A stretch of 64,000 nt of DNA, from NCBI GenBank assembly GCA_021779665.1, contig JAJYAG010000003.1, positions 1 through 64,000 of the forward strand, given 5' to 3'. A program made the translations under genes and the position numbers. Shown one piece after another: positions 33,392-42,803 of the stretch. Below the pieces are notes generated by a model, which saw only the letters and a program-made list of their open reading frames with translations, searched no databases and had not been told where the DNA came from. The DNA is from Bacteroidota bacterium (GTDB lineage Bacteria; Bacteroidota; Bacteroidia; Bacteroidales; JAAUTT01). Each line of letters begins with the position of its first letter. Positions within the stretch are counted from its first letter, which is position 1.

Positions 33392-34738
33392 ATGAGTTCA
33401 AAAAATATTGACCGCCGCAAGTTTTTAGAATCGACTGCTTTTGCAGGAATGGCAGGCCTGGCAGCCGGAGCTCTTTTAACCTCCTGTAAAAAAACTCCCG
33501 ACAATAAAGAATTGGGACTTCCCCCGATTTTAAACGGAGCCCCTAAAGGCCGCAAGTTAAGAGCTGGCCTGATAGGTGCCGGAAATCGCGGAACCGGGGC
33601 TGCCATTAACTTTCTGAGCTGCGGCCCCGACCTTGAAATTATTGCTTTAGCTGATGTTTTTCAGGATAAAGTAGATGGTTGCCGGCAGAGATTAGAAAAA
33701 TACAAAATGAACATCCCGGCAGAGAATTGTTTTGTTGGTTTCGACGGCTACAAAAAATTAATTGCACTGCAGGATGTTGATGTGGTTTTGCTGGCCACAC
33801 CACCTCAATTCAGGCCTGATCATTTTTTAGAAGCTGTTCAGAATAAAAAGCATGTCTTCATGGAAAAGCCGGTAGCTGTTGATCCTGTTGGGATCCGGTC
33901 GGTGATTGCTACTGCGAAAAAAGCCGAGGCACTGGGACTTTGTGTTGTAACCGGCACACAGCGTCGTCATCAGGAGGATTATATAGAAACCTACAAGCAG
34001 ATTGCAGGTGGCGCTATTGGTCAGATTGTTTCTGCAAAAGCTTACTGGAACCAGGCTCATGTGTGGTTCCGTACCCGCGAGGAAGGCTGGAGTGATATGG
34101 AATACATGATCCGTAACTGGAACAATTTCTGTTGGTTATGCGGTGATCATATTCTTGATACCCATGTTCATAATATCGACGTTATCAACTGGTTTATGGG
34201 TAAACACCCTGTAAGTGCAATTGGTTACGGTGGTCGCGTGCGACGTGTTACAGGTGATCAGTATGACTTTTTCAGTATTGATTTCGATTATGGTAACGGT
34301 GTTAGTTCTCACAGCATGTGCCGACAGATTGACAGTTGTGCAAATGGTACAGGCGAAATAATTATGGGAACAAAAGGATATACCAACTGCCGCAATACTG
34401 TCTGGAATCTGGATGGCAGCGTAAAGTGGAGCTTTGAATATCCTAAAGATCAGAACGGGAACCCGATGAATCAGATCAAAATTCCGCCCTATGTCCAGGA
34501 GCACATACATCTGGTTCATGCTATCCGAAAGAATGAATATGTTAACGAAGCGGAGCAAACAGCGCTATCTACGTTAACGGCAATTATGGGCAGAACTGCT
34601 GCATACACCGGTAAGCTTGTAACCTGGGACGAAATATTCAAATCGAATATGGATCTTGGACCCGAGAAAATCGAATTTGGACCAGTTAACATGCAGTTTG
34701 ATGTTCCTCTTCCGGGAACGCCAATCACAAACGTTTGA
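33392..34738 (+). CDS. Tat-exported lipoprotein Gfo/Idh/MocA-family oxidoreductase, first copy
   Basis: The N-terminus has a twin-arginine motif (DRRKFLES) and a lipobox (LLTS-C, Cys32), so the folded protein with its cofactor is probably exported and lipid-anchored. The Rossmann motif GAGNRG is at residues 62-67, the family EKP is at Glu158-Lys159-Pro160, and GDHILDTHVHNID at 251-263 holds the likely catalytic histidines. Relatives oxidise or reduce sugar carbons, often carbon 3, with tightly bound NAD(P). It starts 4 bases after the cytochrome-SUMF1 gene and is followed by a second family member, so all are probably one operon. Confidence 0.9.
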   Translation: MSSKNIDRRKFLESTAFAGMAGLAAGALLTSCKKTPDNKELGLPPILNGAPKGRKLRAGLIGAGNRGTGAAINFLSCGPDLEIIALADVFQDKVDGCRQRLEKYKMNIPAENCFVGFDGYKKLIALQDVDVVLLATPPQFRPDHFLEAVQNKKHVFMEKPVAVDPVGIRSVIATAKKAEALGLCVVTGTQRRHQEDYIETYKQIAGGAIGQIVSAKAYWNQAHVWFRTREEGWSDMEYMIRNWNNFCWLCGDHILDTHVHNIDVINWFMGKHPVSAIGYGGRVRRVTGDQYDFFSIDFDYGNGVSSHSMCRQIDSCANGTGEIIMGTKGYTNCRNTVWNLDGSVKWSFEYPKDQNGNPMNQIKIPPYVQEHIHLVHAIRKNEYVNEAEQTALSTLTAIMGRTAAYTGKLVTWDEIFKSNMDLGPEKIEFGPVNMQFDVPLPGTPITNV

Positions 34739-34766
34739 CATTTACACAACTACTAAATAATTAACT

Positions 34767-36077
34767 ATGGTAAACAAGTCATCACGAAGGGAGTTTCTCA
34801 GGAAAGCAGCTGCCACAACAGCCGGGGCGTTTATTCTGCCCCAGATTGTGCCTGCATCGGCACTTGGATTAAATGGAAAAACGCCACCCAGCGACAGGAT
34901 AGTTATGGCTGGTATTGGTGTGGGTTCTCAGGGTAAGAGCAACATGCGGAGCTTTTTGAATAAAAAGGAAATTCAGTTTGTTGCGGTTTGCGACGTCGAT
35001 AAAAACAACGGTCTTTCTGCAAAGGACCTTGTTGATAAGCAATACGCAAATTCTGACTGCCGTCAGTATTCTGATTTCCGGGAGATTCTGGAGAAGGAAA
35101 AACTCGATGCAGTTTGCCTCGCATTGCCTGATCACTGGCATGCTATCATTTCAGTAAATTGTGCTAACAAAAAGCTCGATATATATGGTGAAAAACCTTT
35201 GGCCAGAAGTATCCGCGAGAGCCAGGCTATAGTTAATGCTGTTAAAAAGAATAATATTATCTGGCAAACAGGTAGTTGGCAACGTTCAGTCGAAAATTTC
35301 CGCATTGGTGCTGAACTTGTTATGAACGGCCGTATTGGAAAGGTTAATTATGTGGAGGTAGGACTTCCGGATGGTAAGAGATCTATTGGTACTCCGCCTG
35401 TTATGCCTGTTCCTGAGGGCCTCGATTGGGAATTCTGGTTAGGACCGGCTTTAAAAGTTCCCTACAGGGGAGTATGCCATTGGAACTGGCGCTGGATTCA
35501 GGATTATTCAGGAGGGCAGTTAACCGACTGGGCGGGTCATCATATCGACATTGCTCATTGGGGACTTGGATTCGACAGAACAGGTCCGGTAAGTGTTGAA
35601 GGTACAGGAATATATCCAAGAGAAGGTATTTATGATGTGGCTGTTGAATACGACTTTTTATGTACTTACGCCAATGGTGTAAAAATGCGGGTAGCGAATG
35701 CATCGCGTTTGAAACATGGCATGGGAACTGTATGGCATGGCGAAAATGGTTGGATTCAGGTAAACAGAGGTAATGTTTTGGAAGCTTCCGATCCGTCTAT
35801 CCTTAAAAATATAGTTAAGCCCGGTGAAAAACTTCTTTATAAAAGTACCGATCATCAGCAGAACTTCATCGACTGTATCCGCAGTCGTAAGGAAACCATC
35901 ACTCCCGCTGAAATAGCGCATCGTTCCATCTCGGTAGGATTGCTAGGTGAAATAGCAATGCTGACAAATACAAAAATACAATGGGATCCTGAAAAGGAAG
36001 AAATAATTGACAACCATTATGCAAGCCGGCTTTTAAACAGGCCTTACCGTGAACCTTGGACTTTACCAGTAATTTAA
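34767..36077 (+). CDS. Tat-exported Gfo/Idh/MocA-family oxidoreductase, second copy
   Basis: A twin-arginine signal (SSRREFLRKAA) without a lipobox opens the protein. The Rossmann motif GVGSQG is at residues 51-56, EKP at 142-144, and the Bacteroidetes-type C-terminal domain has LDWEFWLGPA, YRGVCHWNWRWIQDYSGGQLTDWAGHHIDIAHW and PREGIYDVAVEYDF. It is only distantly related to the first copy, which suggests different substrates or successive steps, for example oxidation of a glycoside and of the released sugar. It lies 28 bases after the first copy and 12 bases before the ThuA gene. Confidence 0.9.
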   Translation: MVNKSSRREFLRKAAATTAGAFILPQIVPASALGLNGKTPPSDRIVMAGIGVGSQGKSNMRSFLNKKEIQFVAVCDVDKNNGLSAKDLVDKQYANSDCRQYSDFREILEKEKLDAVCLALPDHWHAIISVNCANKKLDIYGEKPLARSIRESQAIVNAVKKNNIIWQTGSWQRSVENFRIGAELVMNGRIGKVNYVEVGLPDGKRSIGTPPVMPVPEGLDWEFWLGPALKVPYRGVCHWNWRWIQDYSGGQLTDWAGHHIDIAHWGLGFDRTGPVSVEGTGIYPREGIYDVAVEYDFLCTYANGVKMRVANASRLKHGMGTVWHGENGWIQVNRGNVLEASDPSILKNIVKPGEKLLYKSTDHQQNFIDCIRSRKETITPAEIAHRSISVGLLGEIAMLTNTKIQWDPEKEEIIDNHYASRLLNRPYREPWTLPVI

Positions 36078-36089
36078 ACTCAGGAAACC

Positions 36090-37301
36090 ATGAAGAAAGC
36101 AATTATATTTTTACTGATAACCGGAGTATTTTCTGCTTTTTACGGGTGTAAAAAGCAACATGCCTATAGCGCATTAATAGTAACCGGACAAAATAATCAT
36201 AACTGGAAAGCAAGTTCCAGAATTCTGAAACAACTACTGGATCAAACTGGTTTATTCTCTACTGATATTATTGAAACTCCGGCTGCAGGAAAGGATATGA
36301 CTTCCTTTGCTCCCGACTTTCAGAAGTACGATGTGGTAGTGATGGATTATACAGGCGATTCCTGGTCGGACAAGACAAAGAGCAGTTTTGAAGAATATAT
36401 CAAAGCTGGTGGCGGACTTGTTATATACCATGCTGCCGACAATGCATTCCCGGAATGGAAAGCTTACAACGAAATGATTGGTCTTGGCGGCTGGGGTAAA
36501 AGAAACGAAAAGGACGGACCTTATATTTATATGAAAAAGGATTCTTTAATAACAGATACAACTGCCGGACCCGGTGGGTCGCATGGCAAAAGACATGAGT
36601 TTGTTGTTAAAGTAAGAAACGAAGAACATCCGATTACCAAAGGTTTACCTAAGAAATGGCTGCATGCTGAGGATGAACTTTACAGCCAGTTAAGAGGGCC
36701 GGGCAAAAACATGGAAATTCTTGCAACTGCTTATGCCGATACAGCTCAGAAAGGTACCGGACGCGATGAACTGGTTTTGTTTACGGTAACCTACGGCAAA
36801 GGACGAATATTCCACACTGTATTGGGACATGCAGGTAACGATACAACAGCTTTTCCGGCTATGGAATGCCAGGGGTTCATTACCACCTTTCAAAGAGGTG
36901 CCGAGTGGGCTGCCAGTGGCGTAGTTACTCAGACTGTGCCGGAAGGGTTTCCTAATGCTGCAGGAGTTGTTCAACTCGAAAATTATAAGCCTTTAACCCT
37001 TGAGCAATTGATGCGGAATGTTGAAAACTACGATATTGCCAAGAGTCGTAAATATTTCTACGATCTGCAGAGCCGAATACGCTCATCCGATAGAACTCCG
37101 GCAACACTTTTGTCATTTGAGAAGTTAATTGTAAAATCACTCAAAAAGAAGAGTGTTTCAGCTGATGCAAAAAGGCTGCTCATCAAAGAATTGAGCTGGA
37201 TGGGCTCTGATTATAGTATTTCAGTTTTAAAAGATATGCAAAAGGAAACTGAACTGAAGGATGAAGCTCAGTTTGCTTTGGCAAGGTTAGAGTCAAAGTA
37301 G
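36090..37301 (+). CDS. ThuA-domain lipoprotein with C-terminal helical repeats
   Basis: The lipobox FYG-C (Cys20) makes it a lipoprotein. Residues about 26-290 form a class-I-glutamine-amidotransferase-like ThuA domain: LIVTGQNNHNWKASS, YDVVVMDYTGDSW, GGLVIYHAADNAFPEW, WLHAEDELYSQLRGP and GRIFHTVLGHAGND. ThuA-type proteins take part in catabolism of 3-keto sugars made by ThuB-like Gfo/Idh/MocA enzymes (trehalose and related disaccharides). The last 110 residues look like HEAT-type helices. Its position directly after two such oxidoreductases supports a shared extracytoplasmic pathway. It is the last gene of this cluster before the glycosyltransferases. Confidence 0.85.
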   Translation: MKKAIIFLLITGVFSAFYGCKKQHAYSALIVTGQNNHNWKASSRILKQLLDQTGLFSTDIIETPAAGKDMTSFAPDFQKYDVVVMDYTGDSWSDKTKSSFEEYIKAGGGLVIYHAADNAFPEWKAYNEMIGLGGWGKRNEKDGPYIYMKKDSLITDTTAGPGGSHGKRHEFVVKVRNEEHPITKGLPKKWLHAEDELYSQLRGPGKNMEILATAYADTAQKGTGRDELVLFTVTYGKGRIFHTVLGHAGNDTTAFPAMECQGFITTFQRGAEWAASGVVTQTVPEGFPNAAGVVQLENYKPLTLEQLMRNVENYDIAKSRKYFYDLQSRIRSSDRTPATLLSFEKLIVKSLKKKSVSADAKRLLIKELSWMGSDYSISVLKDMQKETELKDEAQFALARLESK

Positions 37302-37328
37302 AAACTATTAAGTTAAAACACAATCGAA

Positions 37329-38270
37329 ATGCTATCTCTGGTTATTCCAATTTTTAACGAAGAATGCCTGATTGAAGAATTGGTAAATCGTTCAGTGGCG
37401 GCACTGGAGCGGTTTACCTCTGATTATGAAATAATTCTGGTTGATGATGGAAGTACAGATTCCAGTTTAGCAATACTCCTCGATTTTCAAAAGGCTAATC
37501 CCAAACTGAAAATTCTGAGCCTTTCCAGAACTTTACGACATCAGGCGGCTTTTACCGCTGGTCTCGACCATGCAACAGGCGATATTATTGCCATGATGGA
37601 TGGAGATCTTCAGGATCCTCCCGAACTCTTCGAAGCCATGTACAAAAAAATTACCGAAGAAGGGTTCGATGTCGTTAGCGGTAAACGAAACCGAAGGATT
37701 GGCAAGGGAAGCCGGATGTTTTATACTTTTTTATTTCACCTGCTGTTTAAAAAGCTCGCCGGAATTAAAAACATGGAGAATACTGGTAATTTTTCCATGA
37801 TGAAACGCAATGCCATGGATGCCCTCCTGAAAATGAATGAGAAAGTACGGTATCTTCCGGGCTTGCGTTCTTTTATTGGATTTCGTCAGGGATTTATTGA
37901 ATATGTGCGTGAAGACCGGAAGATTGGCGATACAAAAATGAATCTGAATAAGCTGTTTCTCTTAGGAGCTGATGCCATATTTTCTTTCTCAAAGTTCCCC
38001 ATCAGGATGTGTATGGTTTTGGGGATAATGGGAACGATCATTTTTATGATTGCCGGAATTTACGTAATCATAGCACGTATTCTGGGGCTTGCAGTTCTTG
38101 GCTGGTCATCAACCATGCTGAGTATATATTTTTTGGGTTCCATTCAGCTGATATTCATGGGAATCATTGGGGAATATGTATTCAGAATTTATAAGGAGTC
38201 GCAAAACCGACCTATATATTTTGTAGGTAAATTCTATAAAGCTGAAAACGAGGACAAAGAGGCAAAATGA
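37329..38270 (+). CDS. Family 2 glycosyltransferase, polyprenyl-phosphate sugar type
   Basis: A GT-A domain covers residues 1-220 with LVIPIFNEE, VDDGSTD (38-44), the metal-binding MDGDLQDPPE (90-99) and RKIGDTKMNL. Two membrane helices follow (about 228-250 and 258-285). This layout is that of DPM1/GtrB/ArnC-like enzymes that move a sugar from a nucleotide donor to undecaprenyl phosphate on the cytoplasmic face. The gene ends in an ATGA overlap with a GT39-type transferase, which would use the lipid-linked sugar on the outer face. The pair therefore forms a plausible two-step glycosylation module. Confidence 0.9.
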   Translation: MLSLVIPIFNEECLIEELVNRSVAALERFTSDYEIILVDDGSTDSSLAILLDFQKANPKLKILSLSRTLRHQAAFTAGLDHATGDIIAMMDGDLQDPPELFEAMYKKITEEGFDVVSGKRNRRIGKGSRMFYTFLFHLLFKKLAGIKNMENTGNFSMMKRNAMDALLKMNEKVRYLPGLRSFIGFRQGFIEYVREDRKIGDTKMNLNKLFLLGADAIFSFSKFPIRMCMVLGIMGTIIFMIAGIYVIIARILGLAVLGWSSTMLSIYFLGSIQLIFMGIIGEYVFRIYKESQNRPIYFVGKFYKAENEDKEAK

Positions 38271-40324
38271 CCCCAAAAGTGTTTAAATATATCTTCTTTT
38301 TGCTAGCCTTTATAATTTTGGCAGGGATGCTTATTACAAGCAAAGATGCCGGAATTTCGGGTGATGAGGAGGTGCATTATAAACAATCCGAAATGGTGTA
38401 TCAGTATTTTGCCACCCAGGGGGAGGATAAATCGTCCCTGAGTACACCGGTTACACACCTGAAATACTACGGACAGGCCTACGATAACCTTGTAACAATT
38501 CTGATTCATTGGTTTTCTGTTGAAGATATCTACACGTTTCGCCACTTTATGAGTTCTGTTGCTGGTTGGCTTGCCATATTTATAACCGGCTTGCTGGCAG
38601 TTTCACTGGGCGGATATTCAGCAGGAGTTCTGGGCTTAGTTCTTTTTGCAGTTTCTCCAACTTTTTTGGGGCATGCGCATAACAACCTGAAGGACGTTCC
38701 TTTTGCTCTCGCGTATGTTGCCACCATCTTTTTTATGGTGAGATTATTCTTTTTTGACAAGACATCAAAAACAAGCTTATTGTTGCTGGTTTTTAGCATT
38801 GCTCTTGCCATAGGTATCCGACCGGGTGGACTTTTGGTTGTAGCTTATCTGTGGTTTTTTGTTACCCTTGAAACGGCTTATAGAAATCGGAGTACACACA
38901 GAGTCGACTGGACAGCTCTTAGAAAGAGATTCTTACTTATAACCGGGATATCTGTTTCTGGATATTTACTTGGGTTGATTCTCTGGCCTTATGCGTTGCA
39001 AAACCCTGTTTCCAATCCCTGGAAATCGTATCAGGTAATGACTCACTTTCCTACTACCATAAGGCAAATATTTGAGGGGAACTTAATATGGTCCGACCTG
39101 CTCCCATGGTATTATCTGCCAAAGTCGATGCTTATTACAATTCCCATTATTGTTTGGGTGGGAGTTGTACTGTTTATCAGTTTTGGTTGGAAATTAATCA
39201 AGGAAATGCCTGTTTTATATGTGTTTCTGGTATTTGCTCTAATATTTCCTCCTGTTTTTGCTATTATTAAAAAATCGAATCTTTACGGAAGCTGGCGGCA
39301 TTTTCTGTTTATTTATCCACTTTTAGTGGTATTGGCGGCGCTTGGATTTAATTACGTGTTGTTGCTTTTCAAGAGTAAGGTGATAAAAGTTGCAGCCGTT
39401 TTTATAATCATTTTACTGGCTTTTCACCCGTTCCGGTTTATGGTTAAAAATCACCCTTATTATTATTTGTATTACAATCAAATAGCCGGAGGACTTAAAA
39501 AAGCCTACGGAAATTACGAGACCGACTATTATTATCATTCGGTTCGCGAAGCTACTGAATGGTTGGTTCAGCATCTGGAAGAAAATAATATCAAATCGGC
39601 TGTGATTGGTTCAAATTTCATGATTTCGTGGCATTTACGCGATCATCAAGAATTTAAGCCTGTATTTTTTTCTTGGGATAAGCGCAGCCGGGCCGATTGG
39701 GATTATGCTATTGTAGCCAACAGCTATATTTTACCCTATCAGTTGCGAAATAACATCTGGCCGCCTCAAAATGCAATTCATAACATTTCCGTTGAAGGAG
39801 TACCTGTATGTACTGTTTTAAAGAGAGAAACAAAATCGGATCTGGAAGGAATTAATGCATTTCAGGCAGGAGAGAATGCTGCTGCTATCGAAAAATTAAG
39901 CGCTACTGCTAAAGCTGATAGCACCAATGAAACAATTTATTACTTTCTGGGACAGGCATATGCAAAATCAGGTAAAAGAGCTGCTGCCGACTCAGCATAT
40001 AAGCTTAGCCTGAAATGGCATCCTCAGTACGAAGTGTCGTTGTTTGAACTGGGAAAAAGTGCGGAAGCCAAAGGAGATATTGAGGGTGCCATAAGTTACT
40101 ATGATAAATTGATTGAGGCCAATCCCAAGTTTCTCAGGGCATACATTTTAAGAGCTAAATTTTTTCCGGATACCGATCGTGAAAAAGCAAGGAAACTCTT
40201 AAGGTATTGCCTGTCAATTAACTCTCGTTATGTGCCGGCAATTAATGCCTTAGCCGATACATACCGTGATACAGAGCCTTCGGTGGCGGAGAAGTATTAT
40301 AACCTTGCTAAATCGATTAAATGA
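38267..40324 (+). CDS. GT39-type (ArnT/PMT-like) membrane glycosyltransferase with C-terminal TPR domain
   Basis: About eleven hydrophobic segments fill residues 8-415, with the acidic first periplasmic loop near residues 25-35 (GISGDEEVHYKQ) typical of GT39/GT83 polyprenol-dependent transferases. A soluble part follows, and residues about 530-685 are tetratricopeptide repeats (YFLGQAYAKSGKRAAADSAY, LFELGKSAEAKGDIEGAISY). The enzyme should move a sugar from a polyprenyl-phosphate donor onto an external acceptor; the TPR domain may bring the target. Its ATG overlaps the stop of the GT2 gene. The acceptor, protein or glycan, cannot be told. Confidence 0.82.
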   Translation: MTPKVFKYIFFLLAFIILAGMLITSKDAGISGDEEVHYKQSEMVYQYFATQGEDKSSLSTPVTHLKYYGQAYDNLVTILIHWFSVEDIYTFRHFMSSVAGWLAIFITGLLAVSLGGYSAGVLGLVLFAVSPTFLGHAHNNLKDVPFALAYVATIFFMVRLFFFDKTSKTSLLLLVFSIALAIGIRPGGLLVVAYLWFFVTLETAYRNRSTHRVDWTALRKRFLLITGISVSGYLLGLILWPYALQNPVSNPWKSYQVMTHFPTTIRQIFEGNLIWSDLLPWYYLPKSMLITIPIIVWVGVVLFISFGWKLIKEMPVLYVFLVFALIFPPVFAIIKKSNLYGSWRHFLFIYPLLVVLAALGFNYVLLLFKSKVIKVAAVFIIILLAFHPFRFMVKNHPYYYLYYNQIAGGLKKAYGNYETDYYYHSVREATEWLVQHLEENNIKSAVIGSNFMISWHLRDHQEFKPVFFSWDKRSRADWDYAIVANSYILPYQLRNNIWPPQNAIHNISVEGVPVCTVLKRETKSDLEGINAFQAGENAAAIEKLSATAKADSTNETIYYFLGQAYAKSGKRAAADSAYKLSLKWHPQYEVSLFELGKSAEAKGDIEGAISYYDKLIEANPKFLRAYILRAKFFPDTDREKARKLLRYCLSINSRYVPAINALADTYRDTEPSVAEKYYNLAKSIK

Positions 40325-40431
40325 TGTTAACGCTTTTTACACAACAACCATAGATACTATTTAACAATTCTGTTAGCGTTTTATTACGGGAATAAAGATT
40401 TTTTCCTGATGTTTTTAACTTAACCAAACCA

Positions 40432-40476
40432 TGTTTCGCAGTGTAAGTCTCTCCGGCTTACCTGCGAACATTTTTT
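40432..40476 (+). terminator. Strong terminator after the GT39-type gene
   Basis: TGTT-T-CGCAG-T-GTAAG pairs with CTTAC-CTGCG-AACA (14 bp with two bulged T) across a 9-base loop and runs into TTTTTT. It ends the plus-strand transcript before the convergent DUF1905 gene. Confidence 0.88.
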
Positions 40477-40482
40477 GCTCAC

Positions 40483-40965
40483 TTAGCTCATATATTTTCT
40501 TTTCCTTTTAAGCTTTTCTATTTCGTCAAGCATTTGGGCTATTCTTTTTTCGCGGGTACTTTCTTTTTTGGCATCGGTAATATAATCAACAAAATCTTTT
40601 TTGCGGGTGTACGAGAGCTTCTCAAAGGTTCTACCGGCTTCCTCGTGTTCTTTGAAGATGTTCATGATAATTTCAGGAATTTCAACCATCCGTTCTTCAG
40701 TATCGGGCTCCATCGTTACATGTATTACATCGCCCCGTGTTATACCAGCAGCTTCCTGTATCGATTTGCTCACTACCATATAATGTTGGCCGTCGCCCCG
40801 CGGGGTGAGAGATGAACGGAATTCAATACCGTTGATAGAACCTCTTACTTTAACATGGTTTTTTTGTCCAAATTCTTCTTCAACATTAAACGGGATAATG
40901 AAAAAAGTCCATGCCCCTACGGTTTCAGGTTTAATAAGAATGGTATCAAATTCCTTAGATGCCAT
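40483..40965 (-). CDS. DUF1905 / YdeI-type protein, copy 2
   Basis: The layout equals copy 1 at 20224-20706: a DUF1905 beta-barrel (FIIPFNVEEEFGQKNHVKVRG, DVIHVTMEPDTEERMVEIP) followed by the YdeI/OmdA helical tail (FEKLSYTRKKDFVDYITDAK) and a basic C-terminus. Both are 160 residues long, and the two are clearly paralogous though diverged. This copy stands alone, convergent with the GT39-type gene. Function in the family is unsettled. Confidence 0.85.
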   Translation of the reverse strand: MASKEFDTILIKPETVGAWTFFIIPFNVEEEFGQKNHVKVRGSINGIEFRSSLTPRGDGQHYMVVSKSIQEAAGITRGDVIHVTMEPDTEERMVEIPEIIMNIFKEHEEAGRTFEKLSYTRKKDFVDYITDAKKESTREKRIAQMLDEIEKLKRKRKYMS

Positions 40966-41202
40966 GATGTTTTGTTTAAGGGTTTTTGTTAAAATTATGC
41001 TAAGATAGTCAAATTAACGGTTTTATAAAATTTACCCCTTTATTTAGGTTCATTTAAGGAGTGATTCATGTAAATTCCCATGCTTTTGTTTATTCTAAAT
41101 TACAATCATACATATTAATATTTTAAATTCTTGAATCCTTCTTTCGTCCGGTACGTAAAGGATAGCCGGATTGAATATCGTTAGGGAAATAAATTTTGAA
41201 GT

Positions 41203-42780
41203 ATGGTCAGAGGGGGCAGATTAAAAGATTTCATTTTAAAATCTATTGGTAATAAGATATATTCTATTATCATCGTTATGGCAATAGTTGTGTTGACCAT
41301 TGTGCTGGTTTCGGCTTATACCGGCAGCACACTGTCGATGGTTACAACACTCGCCAGGTTGGAGAGAGTTCATTCGGTTGAGTTAAGCAATGCAAAATCC
41401 GATTTTTACAAGTATTTGGTTCTTAAGGAACCTTCTTATCTGAATGAGTACCGGAAGCATATCAGCCGCGCTAATTCTTATTCTCACACGTTTGGGATGA
41501 TTCCTGAATATCTCGAAAATCAGCCACACAGTGAAGTAGTCAGAATTTTTGATGAGGTGTTTGAGGAAGTCGGAGAAAAGGAGTCGGATGTTATTATTAC
41601 AAGGGTGAACTTGTTAACATGGAATCCCATCGTTCAAAAGCTTGTAAAGATAGCCCGCGAGACCGATGTTGCTACTGCAAATTATCGGGCAATGGCCGAA
41701 GATATTATTAAGGCTGGTGAAGAAGAGCGCTTAAAAATATTTCCCAAATTACAGGCTGCGGAAGAAAAGCTTGAGAGGATGCCAAAAGAATTTTCGGATG
41801 CTACAGGTGAGCTTTCGGCCTATGCATCCTCACTGGTGAGCACCGTATTATGGGTACTTTATATCGGCCTAACACTGGTGAGTTTGATAATTGCAATACG
41901 AATAACCCGTTCCATCACAAACCCATTGACACGCGTAAACAGTGCCATGAAAGACATTGCGGAAGGAGAGGGGGATCTTACCGTACAGATTCACGTAGAT
42001 TCTAAAGATGAGATTAATGCCCTGGCCGTTAGCTTTAATAAGTTTGTGGAAAAAATGCGGGGTGCCATTGGAGAAGTAATTGAAAGTATGAACGTACAAA
42101 CCGCTGCCGCTGCTGAAATTCAGAGAACTTCGCAAGCCTTGAGCGACACGGCCGGCAAACAAGCATCAGCTGTTGAAGAAATTACCGCAGCTATTCAGCA
42201 TGTTAACTTCAGCATTTCAAAAAATGCCAACAACGCAAAGCATACCTCTCAAATTGCGACGGAAGTTTCGGGTAAAGCAGAGGAAGGAGGGAAAGCCGTT
42301 ACTGAGGCGGTTCATATGATGCAGAATATTCATCAGCGTATACACGAAATTGCCGGCATTGCCTATCAGACAAACCTTCTTGCCCTTAATGCCACAATTG
42401 AGGCTGCCAGGGCCGGAGCACACGGGAAAGGTTTTGCAGTTGTGGCTAACGAAGTTAAAAAACTGGCCGATAATAGTCAGAATCTGGCTAAGGAAATCAT
42501 CACACTTGCTAAAAATACCATGGTTGCTTCCGAAAACGCCGGAAAGCTGGTAGAACAAATTGTACCGGAAGTTTCGAAAACGGCGCTTCTGATTCATGAA
42601 ATAACTGAAGCCTCGGAGGAGCAGGATGAAGGCGTGAGCAGCATAAATGCCACCATGGAAGAGTTAAGCCATATTTCGTCCGATAATGCTTCTATGGCCG
42701 AAGAGCTTGCCGCTTCAGCCTCTCTGTTGAGTGAGCAATCGGAAAAACTTCACCGGAATCTTGGGTATTTCAAAATCTGA
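41203..42780 (+). CDS. Methyl-accepting chemotaxis protein, second receptor
   Basis: Two membrane helices (about residues 15-37 and 208-228) flank a periplasmic helical sensor of about 170 residues. The HAMP domain is near 229-282 ([23 protein letters not shown]). The signalling tip is near 387-426 ([20 protein letters not shown], then [20 protein letters not shown]), and Glu/Gln methylation helices lie on both sides. It is a separate receptor from the one at 23938, with an unrelated sensor. No chemotaxis kinase genes adjoin it. Confidence 0.95.
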   Translation: MVRGGRLKDFILKSIGNKIYSIIIVMAIVVLTIVLVSAYTGSTLSMVTTLARLERVHSVELSNAKSDFYKYLVLKEPSYLNEYRKHISRANSYSHTFGMIPEYLENQPHSEVVRIFDEVFEEVGEKESDVIITRVNLLTWNPIVQKLVKIARETDVATANYRAMAEDIIKAGEEERLKIFPKLQAAEEKLERMPKEFSDATGELSAYASSLVSTVLWVLYIGLTLVSLIIAIRITRSITNPLTRVNSAMKDIAEGEGDLTVQIHVDSKDEINALAVSFNKFVEKMRGAIGEVIESMNVQTAAAAEIQRTSQALSDTAGKQASAVEEITAAIQHVNFSISKNANNAKHTSQIATEVSGKAEEGGKAVTEAVHMMQNIHQRIHEIAGIAYQTNLLALNATIEAARAGAHGKGFAVVANEVKKLADNSQNLAKEIITLAKNTMVASENAGKLVEQIVPEVSKTALLIHEITEASEEQDEGVSSINATMEELSHISSDNASMAEELAASASLLSEQSEKLHRNLGYFKI

Positions 42781-42803
42781 AAGACCGCACTTTAAGGGTG
42801 AAT

